35,319 bases of DNA, taken from the NCBI GenBank assembly GCA_022729915.1, contig DZBP01000012.1, positions 1-35,319 of the forward strand, in the 5' to 3' direction. Position 1 is the first letter of the stretch; every line of letters begins with the position of its first letter. Position numbers and translations under genes: made by a program. A model generated the notes under the pieces. That model made no database searches. It saw nothing but the letters and a program-made list of their open reading frames with translations, and was not told the DNA's origin. Positions 1-7,883 of the stretch are shown here, piece after piece. Origin of the DNA: Draconibacterium orientale. Its GTDB lineage: Bacteria; Bacteroidota; Bacteroidia; Bacteroidales; JAIFNL01.

Positions 1-1447
1 CATCGTTTTGGTAATCTTCGTAAGCCAGCCAGTAAGGATTGTTTGCACTTGGAGTTACTACTCCAAAACTGGTTGTTCGCCAAGTACGTTGTTTACCATC
101 GGGATATTTGTAATCCACAAAATCTTCTATATCGAGTTGTCTTTGCGACCAAACCGTTAAGTTGTAAGGTATATTGTCGCTTGTACCTCCAGTGGATGGT
201 TTTCCTTTTCCGCTGTTTTTGATGTAGCTAATGTTTCCGCCTACCGTCAATTTATGTGTGATTTTTCTATCCAACGAAAGATTTAAGGTATTGCGTGTTA
301 AGCTACTGTTCGGAACTACACCTGTTTGGTCTGAAAGTGTGTATGACAAGCGGTAGGTTGTATTGTCGTTAGAACCCGAAATAGCTAAATTGTTGTCGTA
401 AGTAACACCAAGTTCGAAGAAATCTTTGTAATTGTCGGGGTGAGCTTCCCAAGGTCTTACTATACCAATGTTGTTTTCACCACCCCATTGTTTTACGAGT
501 AATCCGTCCATTACAGGTCCCCAACTTTCGTCGGTTGATAAGCTTTGCGAAGGAATACCGTTTACATCGTTGGTAAAAGTGAGCGAACTTCCACCGCCAT
601 ATTTATTTTGTAAATCATGAAAATCGAATGCTTGTGTAAAATTTACTCCCGAACTGAACGAAACACCAAGTCCTTGCCCTTTTTTACCTTTTTTTGTAGT
701 GATAATGATTACACCGTTTGCACCACGGCTACCATAAAGAGCTGAAGCGTTTGCACCTTTCAATACCGAAATACTTTCAATATCATCGGGGTTAATATCT
801 TGTGCAGCATTTCCATAATCGCGTGAGCTGCTCAAGTTTGCAGCTCCTCCGCCTATAGCTTGAGTAGCAGAGCCGTAGTTAGAGTTATCTACGGGCATGC
901 CATCAATTACAAAAAGTGGTTGGTTGTTTGAAGCAATTGTATTGGCACCACGAATCAAAATACGTGATGAACCTCCAATATTACTGGTTCCCATTACTTG
1001 TACTCCCGCTATTTTTCCGGTAAGAGAGTTTACAATGTTCGATTCTTTGGCTTTGTTAAGTTCTTCACCTCCAACTTCTTGAATAGCATATCCCAATGCT
1101 TTTTGGCTTCGTTCTATGCCTAGGGCAGTTACCACTACATCATCGAAAACAAAATCTATTGTTTTTAGAGTTACATTGATAGTTGCTTGACCGTTTATCG
1201 CAACCTCTGTTGTTTCAAAGCCCATAAATGAGAATCCTAAGGCTTTAACATCATTAGTAACTGTAATTTGGTAATTTCCACTTTCATCGGATAGCGTACC
1301 AATAGAAGTATTATTTATTGCCCAAATGCTAGTTCCCGGAATAGGCTTACCTTCGGAATCGGTAACTTTTCCCGAAATGCTTAGCTGAGCAAATAATACG
1401 GCATTTCCTAAAAAGAAAAATGCGAGCATAAATGCGAGTTTTTTCAT
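1..1447 (-). CDS. SusC/RagA-family TonB-linked outer-membrane receptor, N-terminal part (truncated by window edge)
   Basis: My minus-strand translation from the ATG at 1447 stays open to base 1 (482 codons), so the C-terminal barrel lies outside. Residues 1 to about 21 are a signal peptide (MKKLAFMLAFFFLGNAVLFAQ, ending in an AQ-type cleavage site). Then comes a carboxypeptidase-regulatory-like Ig domain (SGKVTDSEGKPIPG), the SusC/RagA signature VVVTALGIERSQKALGYA, a TonB plug domain (LTGKIAGVQV, GANASALYGSRGANGVI, IIITTKKGK) and the first barrel strands. Such receptors import glycans or peptides across the outer membrane using TonB energy, normally with a SusD lipoprotein encoded just downstream; here that would be beyond the left edge. 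The substrate cannot be read from this part. The divergent GH97 enzyme suggests an alpha-linked sugar. The family call is very secure. Confidence 0.95.
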   Translation of the reverse strand, partial: MKKLAFMLAFFFLGNAVLFAQLSISGKVTDSEGKPIPGTSIWAINNTSIGTLSDESGNYQITVTNDVKALGFSFMGFETTEVAINGQATINVTLKTIDFVFDDVVVTALGIERSQKALGYAIQEVGGEELNKAKESNIVNSLTGKIAGVQVMGTSNIGGSSRILIRGANTIASNNQPLFVIDGMPVDNSNYGSATQAIGGGAANLSSSRDYGNAAQDINPDDIESISVLKGANASALYGSRGANGVIIITTKKGKKGQGLGVSFSSGVNFTQAFDFHDLQNKYGGGSSLTFTNDVNGIPSQSLSTDESWGPVMDGLLVKQWGGENNIGIVRPWEAHPDNYKDFFELGVTYDNNLAISGSNDNTTYRLSYTLSDQTGVVPNSSLTRNTLNLSLDRKITHKLTVGGNISYIKNSGKGKPSTGGTSDNIPYNLTVWSQRQLDIEDFVDYKYPDGKQRTWRTTSFGVVTPSANNPYWLAYEDYQND

Positions 1448-1743
1448 AATGAATGTTTGTTTAGTTTTAAATAAAAGATAATTAATGAATACATTTTATT
1501 ATTTTTCTATATTTATTTTACTACTTTTTGTGTAGTAATTTTATTAAATATAGTCAACTGTTTTTTATGTATTGTATTGTTATAAAATTAAATATGTTAT
1601 TTTTTTTGAATTCATAGTTTAAAAAACAAGAGATTAAAAACTAAAAAGTATATATATATATATTTACAAAGATAAATATTTTATTTAAAAAAACATATAT
1701 AAAATTGATTTTTAACATTTCTATTTTTAGATAAGCAGCGAAC

Positions 1744-1773
1744 CAAAATTAATTGAATATTTTTTTTAGTCAA
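1744..1773 (-). promoter_or_regulatory. Probable promoter of the susC-like gene
   Basis: On the minus strand a TTG (1771-1773) is followed after exactly 19 nt by TAATTTTG (1744-1751). This matches the Bacteroidota primary-sigma consensus TTG-N17/20-TAnnTTTG. Transcription would start near 1738 and leave a leader of roughly 290 nt before the ATG at 1447. A second -7-like TATCTTTG at 1667-1674 has no well-placed TTG. Confidence 0.55.
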
Positions 1774-1883
1774 GTGCTCAAAACCCTTTACTAACAAAAA
1801 AGTTTGCTCCAGAAAAAATACCACTGGTGCTTAATTTAACCAATCAAAAAATATATACACATTTCATTCAATAAATAAAAAAT

Positions 1884-2029
1884 TTTACCTAATTTTGTAT
1901 TCGATTTTTCAATTCGATTTTTTTGAAAATTTATAAGAATATTTTATTGCTTTATAAAAAAAAGATGTTTTTTTAGGATAAAATAATAAAGTTAGAAAAT
2001 TAGGTAAATTAAGAATTTACGATTCTTAA
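1884..2029. promoter_or_regulatory. Nested palindromes upstream of the GH97 gene (possible operator)
   Basis: The arm TTTACCTAATTTT (1884-1896) has a perfect reverse complement AAAATTAGGTAAA at 1996-2008, 99 bp away, and the left arm overlaps a -7-like TAATTTTG (1890-1897). Immediately after the right arm is the palindrome TTAAGAAT-N5-ATTCTTAA (2009-2029). The placement, about 75 bp before the GH97 start codon and just upstream of a -7-like TTAATTTG, fits a regulator site. No regulator is encoded in the visible part of the locus, so this is an inference from symmetry and position. Confidence 0.35.
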
Positions 2030-2104
2030 CCTGCCTTATTATTAATTTGCACAATAAATTAAAAAACGTATATTTTCTACAAAACTAAACAACTAAAGGG
2101 TTTT

Positions 2105-4180
2105 ATGCACAAACAACTCAGCAAATTTATCGTTTTTGCTTTCATTTTAGCAATTTTTACTTCATGTACCACTGCCGAACAAACATTTTTTGAGGTAAAA
2201 TCGCCTTCAAATAACATTTCGGTTGAGTTTTTTCTAAAAAGTGATGGTTCGCCAAATTACTTGGTAAAATACAAAGACAAAGTAGTGATAGATACTTCGG
2301 CTCTAGGTTTTGAGTTAAAAGACCAACTTGCTTTAACTGACAGCTTTAGAATAATTAGAGCCGATAAAAATACAGTTAACGAAGAATGGCAATTGCCTTG
2401 GGGCGAACAGCGAATTGTAAAAAACAATTACAACGAAATGGTTGTGAAGTTAAAAGAACGACGTAAAGCCAAGCGCACACTTTCAATTTACTTCAAAGCG
2501 TATGACGATGGAATTGCTTTTCGTTACGAAATTCACGAACAAAAAGGTGTGGATTCGTTGATTATTCTCAATGAAAAAACACAATTTAAACTCACAGGCG
2601 ACCACATTTGTTGGTGGATTCCAGCAAATTGGCAAAGTTACGAGCATCTTTACAATACCACAAAATTTTCCGAAATTGATGCACTTTCTAAAAATGAAGG
2701 TCATGGATTAGGACATAGCCAAATTCCTTATAATGCGGTACATACGCCATTTACAATGCGTTTTAAAGAAGGCTTGCATTTGAGTTTTCACGAAGCAGCT
2801 CTTTTAGATTACGCTTCCATGACTTTAAAAATTGACAATAAAAACCTTTTGATGGTTAGTCAACTTGTTGGTTCAGAAAGACTTGGTTATGCTGTAAAAC
2901 GTGCTTTACCTTTTAAAACTCCATGGCGAAGCATTCAAATAGCCGAAAAAGCAAAAGATTTGATTGCATCTAATTTGATTTTAAATTTGAACGAACCCAA
3001 TAAATTAGGCGATGTAAGTTATTTTAAACCAATGAAATACGTTGGTATTTGGTGGGAAATGCACGTTGGAAAATCAACTTGGGATATGGCAAGTAAAAAA
3101 CACGGTGCTACTACTCAAAATGCAAAACGTTACATTGATTTTGCTGCAAAAAACAATATAAAAGGCTTATTAGTAGAAGGTTGGAATACCGGATGGGAAG
3201 TTTGGGGAAGAGAAAATCGCGAAGGTGTTTTCGATTTTGTAACTCCTTACCCAGATTACGATATTAAAGAAGTAGTTCGGTATGCAAAAGAAAAAGGCAT
3301 CGAACTCATCATGCATCACGAAACAGCTGCGGCTACTCGTACTTACGACCAACAATTAGATACTGCCTACAAATTCATGGAAAGCCTTGATGTACATGCA
3401 GTAAAAACAGGTTATGTGGGCAAAATAATTCCCAAAGGCGAATTTCATCACGGACAATGGATGGTAAATCATTATCAACGAGTTTATGAAATGGCTGCAA
3501 ATCATAAAGTTGCAGTAGATGTGCACGAACCAATTAAAGAAACTGGCTTGCGTAGAACTTATCCCAATGCTGTTTCACGCGAAGCGCTTAGAGGTCAGGA
3601 ATTTAACGCATGGTCTGCCGATGGTGGAAATCCGCCCGAACATATTTCAATTATAGCATTCACAACAATGCTTGGCGGACCAATTGATTTTACGCCCGGA
3701 GTTTTTAAATTTAAAATTAGCGATAAAAATCAGATTAACACTACTTTAGCTCAGCAGTTGGCTTTGTATGTTGTACTTTACAGCCCAATACAAATGGCTT
3801 GCGATTTACCCGAAAACTATGAAGGTAAACCAGCATTTCAATTTATTCGTGATGTAGGTGTAGATTGGGAACAAACCAAAGTTTTAGATGGCGAAGTAGG
3901 TGATTTTGTGTGCATTGCACGTCAAGAGCGTGAAACTAAAAACTGGTTTTTAGGTTGCGTAACTGATGAGGAAAGCCGACATATTACCATTAATTTTGAC
4001 TTTTTAGAAAAGGGAAAAACGTATGAAGCAACAATTTACGCCGATGCTGAAAACTCAAATTGGAAAAAGAATCCAGAAGCTATTGACATTCAAAAAATGG
4101 AAATCAACAGCACTATGGAAAAACGATTTGAATTAGCCGAAGGCGGTGGCTTGGCTATCAGCTTGATGTTAAAAAAATAG
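2105..4180 (+). CDS. Glycoside hydrolase family 97 lipoprotein (SusB-type, predicted inverting alpha-glucosidase)
   Basis: 691 residues with a lipoprotein signal peptide (hydrophobic stretch ending FTS-C, lipidated Cys21), so it is probably membrane-anchored in the periplasm. The sequence follows GH97 throughout: N-terminal beta-sandwich, TIM barrel from about residue 310, C-terminal beta domain. Glutamates spaced as in Bacteroides SusB are all present: E180 (SYEHLY), E358 (VEGWN), E406 (HHETAA), E475 (VHEPIK), E493 and E499 (GQEFNAW). The intervals 48, 69, 18 and 24 match those I recall between the catalytic and calcium-binding glutamates of SusB. The retaining GH97 enzymes carry an Asp nucleophile where this protein has KTGYVG, so I place it in the inverting alpha-glucosidase branch. 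It is divergent to a susC-like gene, which supports a role in alpha-glucan or related oligosaccharide breakdown. The exact substrate is inferred. Confidence 0.93.
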   Translation: MHKQLSKFIVFAFILAIFTSCTTAEQTFFEVKSPSNNISVEFFLKSDGSPNYLVKYKDKVVIDTSALGFELKDQLALTDSFRIIRADKNTVNEEWQLPWGEQRIVKNNYNEMVVKLKERRKAKRTLSIYFKAYDDGIAFRYEIHEQKGVDSLIILNEKTQFKLTGDHICWWIPANWQSYEHLYNTTKFSEIDALSKNEGHGLGHSQIPYNAVHTPFTMRFKEGLHLSFHEAALLDYASMTLKIDNKNLLMVSQLVGSERLGYAVKRALPFKTPWRSIQIAEKAKDLIASNLILNLNEPNKLGDVSYFKPMKYVGIWWEMHVGKSTWDMASKKHGATTQNAKRYIDFAAKNNIKGLLVEGWNTGWEVWGRENREGVFDFVTPYPDYDIKEVVRYAKEKGIELIMHHETAAATRTYDQQLDTAYKFMESLDVHAVKTGYVGKIIPKGEFHHGQWMVNHYQRVYEMAANHKVAVDVHEPIKETGLRRTYPNAVSREALRGQEFNAWSADGGNPPEHISIIAFTTMLGGPIDFTPGVFKFKISDKNQINTTLAQQLALYVVLYSPIQMACDLPENYEGKPAFQFIRDVGVDWEQTKVLDGEVGDFVCIARQERETKNWFLGCVTDEESRHITINFDFLEKGKTYEATIYADAENSNWKKNPEAIDIQKMEINSTMEKRFELAEGGGLAISLMLKK

Positions 4181-4210
4181 TGTTTTGCTAAAACGTTAAT
4201 AAACAAAATG

Positions 4211-4251
4211 CAACTAATTATTCCAAATTTGGAATAGTTAGTTGTCTTTTT
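4211..4251 (+). terminator. Intrinsic terminator after GH97 gene
   Basis: Stem of 14 bp (CAACTAATTATTCC, 4211-4224, with 4231-4244, one G-U pair), loop AAATTT, followed by the T-rich tail TCTTTTT. It lies 30 bp after the GH97 stop codon. Confidence 0.8.
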
Positions 4252-4323
4252 CTGTAATATTGAATCTTTCAGTTTTAATACATTGTTTAAATTTTTTGAT
4301 TTTTTTTTAACTAAAACTAAATT

Positions 4324-5097
4324 ATGATAATAAAAGCATATCAAATAGCAGACGGAATTGATTTAAAGCAATTTAAGAGCAATTATGAAGGTAAATTGCA
4401 TTCATATTCTACTTCTGATGCTTATTATACAAATGAAAATGAGCGTTATTTGTATGTTTTGTCTTATGGAGTTGTTGTTTTTTGTGGATACAACGAATTA
4501 AAAATTTCGGAACATATCGAATTTATAATGTCTTATTGCAACAATCCCTTAAAAGAGAAACTTTCTGAAGATTTTATCATTCAAAAAACCAACGAAAAGG
4601 ATAAATTTGAACACAACGAAGCTCATTTGTCGATAATTAACGATGATGTAATTAAAATAATTTTGCTCAATATTGGTCAATCAGTTGCACTCGATTATTT
4701 TTTGAGCCAAGCCATTCAAATGCTCGACGAAACAAATAATTATACAAAAATGTTAGAAAAAAAAGGTCGTTTGATGATTACAAATCAAACACTTTTGAAA
4801 TTTATAGGCAAAACTTTGATTGTAAAAAATAATATCGTAGAGCAACTTTATGTGTTTGAACAGCCCGAAGCTGCTTGGAATGATGAGTATTTGAGCAAGG
4901 TGGACAATGGTTTGTCGCAAATTTTCGACATCAAAAATCGTTTCAGAAGTGTAGATTACAACTTGAAAATTATAAACGAAAATCTGGATTTGTTCAAAGA
5001 TTTGATGCAACACAAACGGAGCAATCTGCTCGAAATTATTATCATTTTGCTTATTTTGGTAGAGATAATTAATATGTTTTTTGAAAAATTATTATAA
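4324..5097 (+). CDS. RMD1/YagE family (DUF155) protein with C-terminal membrane anchor
   Basis: 257 residues. The N-terminal and central part match the RMD1/YagE (DUF155) family pattern, for example YLYVLSYGVVVFCGYNE near residues 41-57 and SQAIQMLDETNNYTKMLEKKG. The C-terminus has the family's typical ending: a basic/polar turn (HKRSN) and then a single hydrophobic helix (LLEIIIILLILVEIINMFF). The mitochondrial and yeast relatives (RMND1, RMD1) are membrane proteins with no known enzymatic activity; the bacterial family has no established function. The ATG at 4324 follows a T-rich leader after the GH97 terminator, so this begins a new transcript. The next gene, a CorA-like transporter, starts 11 bp downstream, which implies co-transcription and suggests, without proving, a shared role. 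Confidence 0.85.
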   Translation: MIIKAYQIADGIDLKQFKSNYEGKLHSYSTSDAYYTNENERYLYVLSYGVVVFCGYNELKISEHIEFIMSYCNNPLKEKLSEDFIIQKTNEKDKFEHNEAHLSIINDDVIKIILLNIGQSVALDYFLSQAIQMLDETNNYTKMLEKKGRLMITNQTLLKFIGKTLIVKNNIVEQLYVFEQPEAAWNDEYLSKVDNGLSQIFDIKNRFRSVDYNLKIINENLDLFKDLMQHKRSNLLEIIIILLILVEIINMFFEKLL

Positions 5098-5108
5098 AAA
5101 AATAGAAT

Positions 5109-6173
5109 ATGCCTCGTTTTATTAAAGCAAAGAAAGAAGAAATTGGAATGTCGCCAGATGCCTTTATTTTTAGAGGCAATCAAAAGACTGATAAAGTGAG
5201 GCTTAGGCTGATGGATTACGACGAAACTAATTTATTTGAGTTTGAGCTTGGTAACGTAAAACAAGCCACCAAATACGACAAAACACCTTCTACAACTTGG
5301 CTTAATATTGATGGATTGCACGATGCCGAAATTATGAGAAATATTTCGGAGCAATTTGCATTAAATCCGTTAATTCTTTCTGATGTAATGAATCCTCACA
5401 ATCGACCAAAGATTTATGAATATGATAATTGTATTTATTTATCTGTGAGAATGTTACATTGCAATGAACTGACAGAGTTAAATCATTCCGAATTTTTAGC
5501 ATTAATAATCAAAAAAAATATTCTGCTTTCCTTTCAAGAAACTCAAGCCGATTTTTTTGAACCTATTAGAGATAGAATTCGCCGCCGAAGAAAGAAAATT
5601 AGCTCTTCTGGTATTGATTATTTGGCTGTTGCAATAATTGATGCCGTTTTTGAAAATTACAATTACATCATAAGTAGAGTAGGCGAAAAAATTGAAGCGC
5701 TTGATGAAAAGTTGATTGATAATATGCAATCTTCTATTATTGAGGAAATTAATTATTTTAAACGGGAAATTATTTTTTTGCAGAAAATTATAAAACCTTG
5801 TTTTGAAGTCGTTTTATATTTAGAGAAAATGGACTCGGATTTAATAAATGAAAATTTGTGGGTTCATATTAAAGATTTGAAAGAGAGCATTCAACATGCA
5901 AACGAATCGCTCGAAAGTTATCGGACTATTCTTACTGACCAACTCAATGTGTATCACACCAATGTAAGCAGTAAACTTAACGACACTATGAAATTGCTGA
6001 CCGTTTTTTCTGTTTTTTTCATACCTCTGACTTTTATAGTGGGTGTTTATGGAACTAATTTTGAAAATATTCCAGAAACAAAACTTGAATACGGCTATTT
6101 TTTCATGTGGGTTACAATGATACTTATTTCTATTTTAATGGTTTATTTTTTCCGCAAAAAAAAATGGTTTTAA
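5109..6173 (+). CDS. corA: CorA-like divalent cation transporter with GTN instead of GMN signature
   Basis: 354 residues, the usual length for CorA. It has the cytoplasmic alpha/beta domain, a long acidic/basic helix region (about residues 150-290) and two C-terminal transmembrane helices (KLLTVFSVFFIPLTFIVGVY and a second ending near the basic tail RKKKWF). CorA pentamers conduct Mg2+, Co2+ or Ni2+; the loop after TM1 normally reads YGMNFE and forms the outer mouth of the pore. Here it reads YGTNFENIPE, with Thr316 in place of Met (codons GGA ACT AAT at 6051-6059); the rest of the loop is typical. The change from ATG to ACT needs two base substitutions, so a single sequencing error is unlikely. 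The gene follows the DUF155 gene by 11 bp. The ion is uncertain because of the altered signature. Confidence 0.9.
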   Translation: MPRFIKAKKEEIGMSPDAFIFRGNQKTDKVRLRLMDYDETNLFEFELGNVKQATKYDKTPSTTWLNIDGLHDAEIMRNISEQFALNPLILSDVMNPHNRPKIYEYDNCIYLSVRMLHCNELTELNHSEFLALIIKKNILLSFQETQADFFEPIRDRIRRRRKKISSSGIDYLAVAIIDAVFENYNYIISRVGEKIEALDEKLIDNMQSSIIEEINYFKREIIFLQKIIKPCFEVVLYLEKMDSDLINENLWVHIKDLKESIQHANESLESYRTILTDQLNVYHTNVSSKLNDTMKLLTVFSVFFIPLTFIVGVYGTNFENIPETKLEYGYFFMWVTMILISILMVYFFRKKKWF

Positions 6174-6222
6174 TTTCTATAAAACAAAAGCAAATTAGTT
6201 AAGCATATATTTTTACTTATTG

Positions 6223-6251
6223 TTGAGAATCAATTATAATATTTAATTTTG
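6223..6251 (+). promoter_or_regulatory. Probable promoter of the class V aminotransferase gene
   Basis: TTG at 6223-6225, an 18-nt spacer and TAATTTTG at 6244-6251 match the Bacteroidota promoter form. A start near 6258 leaves about 85 nt of leader to the ATG at 6343. Confidence 0.55.
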
Positions 6252-6342
6252 TTGCGTTTTTTAACTTTCGTTTAATACGTAAAATAAAAATTGAACGTAG
6301 AACATTATTTTTTACAAATTGAATAATTACAATTATCAACAA

Positions 6343-7821
6343 ATGACACAATTAGAAACGTATTTCCAAAAATTCAGAGAAAAGATTATTGGCATAGATG
6401 CTACTTTTTTATCTCCTTTTGGCGAAAAGAAAATAGTTTATGCAGATTGGATTGCAAGCGGCAGGCTATACGCGCCGATTGAAGATAAAATAAAAGAAAC
6501 TTTTGGTCCTTATGTAGCCAATACGCATTCAGAAGCCAGTGAAACCGGTATAATTATGACTCACACCTATCATTTGGCGCAAAAAATCATAAAAAATCAT
6601 GTAAATGCTTCGTGTGATGACGTTTTGATAGCCACCGGAAACGGAATGACTGGAGCAGTGAGCAAATTTCAACGAATTATCGGTTTGAAAGTGCCTGAAC
6701 GCATCTTTGACTACATTCCAACCATTAAATTAGAAGATAAAGAGCGTCCTGTGGTGTTTGTAACCCACATGGAGCATCATTCAAACCACACTTCGTGGAA
6801 CGAAACCATAGCCGATGTAGTAATTTTAGAACCTGATGAAAAAATGCAAGTTTGCTACAACAAATTCAGGGAAACTATTAAGCAATATGCTGATAGAAAG
6901 CTAATTATAGGTGCATTTTCGGCATGTTCTAATGTAACGGGTATTCAGCCCGATTATCATCAATTAGCCAGAATAGTTCACGAATATGGCGGATATTGTT
7001 TTGTCGATTTTGCAGCTTCTGCGCCTTATGTGCCAATAAACATGCACCCGAGCGACCCAATGGAGAGCCTCGATGCAATTTTCTTTTCGCCACATAAATT
7101 TTTAGGTGGTCCGGGAAGTTCAGGTGTTTTAATTTTTAATAAGTCGCTGTATAACAACAAAATACCTGACCACCCGGGAGGAGGAACGGTTCGTTGGACA
7201 AATCGTTGGAACGAGCGTTCGTACATCGATGACATCGAAACTCGCGAAGATGGTGGAACACCCGGTTTTTTACAAGCTATACGCATAGCTCTTGCTATTG
7301 AACTAAAACAGCAAATGGGTTGTAAAAACATACATAACCGTGAAAATGAGCTTATTAAAATAGCATTTGAGGAGCTTAAAAAACTAAAAAAATTACACAT
7401 TTTAGCTGAAGAGCACACAAATAGAATTGGTGTTTTTTCTTTCTTCATCGAAGATATACACCATAATTTAGTTGTTAAATTATTGAACGATTATTTTGGT
7501 ATTCAAGTTCGTGGAGGTTGTTCATGTGCAGGCACTTACGGACATTTTTTGCTCAATGTAGATTTGTTCAAATCCAAAGACATTTCCAGCAAAATTGAAG
7601 GTGGTGATTTGACTCTCAAGCCGGGTTGGGTTCGCTTGTCGTTGCACCCAACTATGACAGATGCTGAGCTTTATTTTATTGTAGATGCTATTAAACAAGT
7701 GATTGAAAACATTGATGTTTGGAAAGAAGATTATTATTTTGATAAAAATTTAGGTGAATTTTTTCATAAATCGTTTCCAAAGAAATCGTCTTCTGATTTT
7801 GTAGAGTGGTTCAAAATATAA
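6343..7821 (+). CDS. Class V aminotransferase-fold PLP enzyme, cysteine desulfurase-like
   Basis: I choose the ATG at 6343 (492 residues) over the in-frame TTG at 6319, because the latter only adds eight residues without support. The fold signature is clear: ATGNGMTGAVSKFQ near residue 98, THMEHHSN for cofactor contacts, GAFSACSNVTG, FVDFAASAPY (Asp of the pyridine ring) and SPHKFLGGPGSSG, with Lys252 as the PLP Schiff-base lysine. The loop that carries the reactive cysteine in cysteine desulfurases reads RGGCSCAGTYGH, with Cys393 and Cys395. At over 490 residues it is longer than SufS/IscS (about 400). It may desulfurate cysteine or act on another amino acid. No suf or isc genes are near, so a housekeeping Fe-S role is not indicated. 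It stands alone, with its own promoter and a terminator. Confidence 0.85.
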   Translation: MTQLETYFQKFREKIIGIDATFLSPFGEKKIVYADWIASGRLYAPIEDKIKETFGPYVANTHSEASETGIIMTHTYHLAQKIIKNHVNASCDDVLIATGNGMTGAVSKFQRIIGLKVPERIFDYIPTIKLEDKERPVVFVTHMEHHSNHTSWNETIADVVILEPDEKMQVCYNKFRETIKQYADRKLIIGAFSACSNVTGIQPDYHQLARIVHEYGGYCFVDFAASAPYVPINMHPSDPMESLDAIFFSPHKFLGGPGSSGVLIFNKSLYNNKIPDHPGGGTVRWTNRWNERSYIDDIETREDGGTPGFLQAIRIALAIELKQQMGCKNIHNRENELIKIAFEELKKLKKLHILAEEHTNRIGVFSFFIEDIHHNLVVKLLNDYFGIQVRGGCSCAGTYGHFLLNVDLFKSKDISSKIEGGDLTLKPGWVRLSLHPTMTDAELYFIVDAIKQVIENIDVWKEDYYFDKNLGEFFHKSFPKKSSSDFVEWFKI

Positions 7822-7842
7822 AAATAATAAGGTATTTTAAAG

Positions 7843-7883
7843 AAAAGTTTGGCTACTTTCTTCAAGTTAGCCAAACTTTTTTT
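7843..7883. terminator. Bidirectional terminator between convergent aminotransferase and hom genes
   Basis: Perfect 13-bp stem (AAAAGTTTGGCTA at 7843-7855 with 7868-7880), 12-nt loop, then a T run on the plus strand and A-rich flank giving T residues on the minus strand. It sits directly against the hom stop codon at 7882-7884. Confidence 0.85.

Larger units (their letters stand above)
1448..2104. other. Divergent control region between susC-like gene and GH97 gene
   Basis: No protein gene is supported in these 657 bp of very AT-rich DNA. They hold the susC promoter (1744-1773), a run of TA dinucleotides near 1649-1662, a 13-bp inverted repeat with distant arms (1884-1896 and 1996-2008) and a tight palindrome at 2009-2029. 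A -7-like TAATTTTG (1890-1897) and a weaker TTAATTTG (2042-2049) face the GH97 gene. Confidence 0.6.

Noticed and set aside
897-1082. Plus-strand open frame of 61 codons
   Set aside because: It is antisense to the strongly conserved susC-like plug domain and shows no protein features; a shadow frame.
1649-1662. TA dinucleotide run as a phase-variation tract
   Set aside because: It lies outside coding sequence and outside the best promoter spacer; short TA runs are common in DNA of this composition.
6319-6342. TTG start extending the class V aminotransferase
   Set aside because: The eight added residues are Asn/Tyr-rich leader sequence; the ATG at 6343 gives a normal start.
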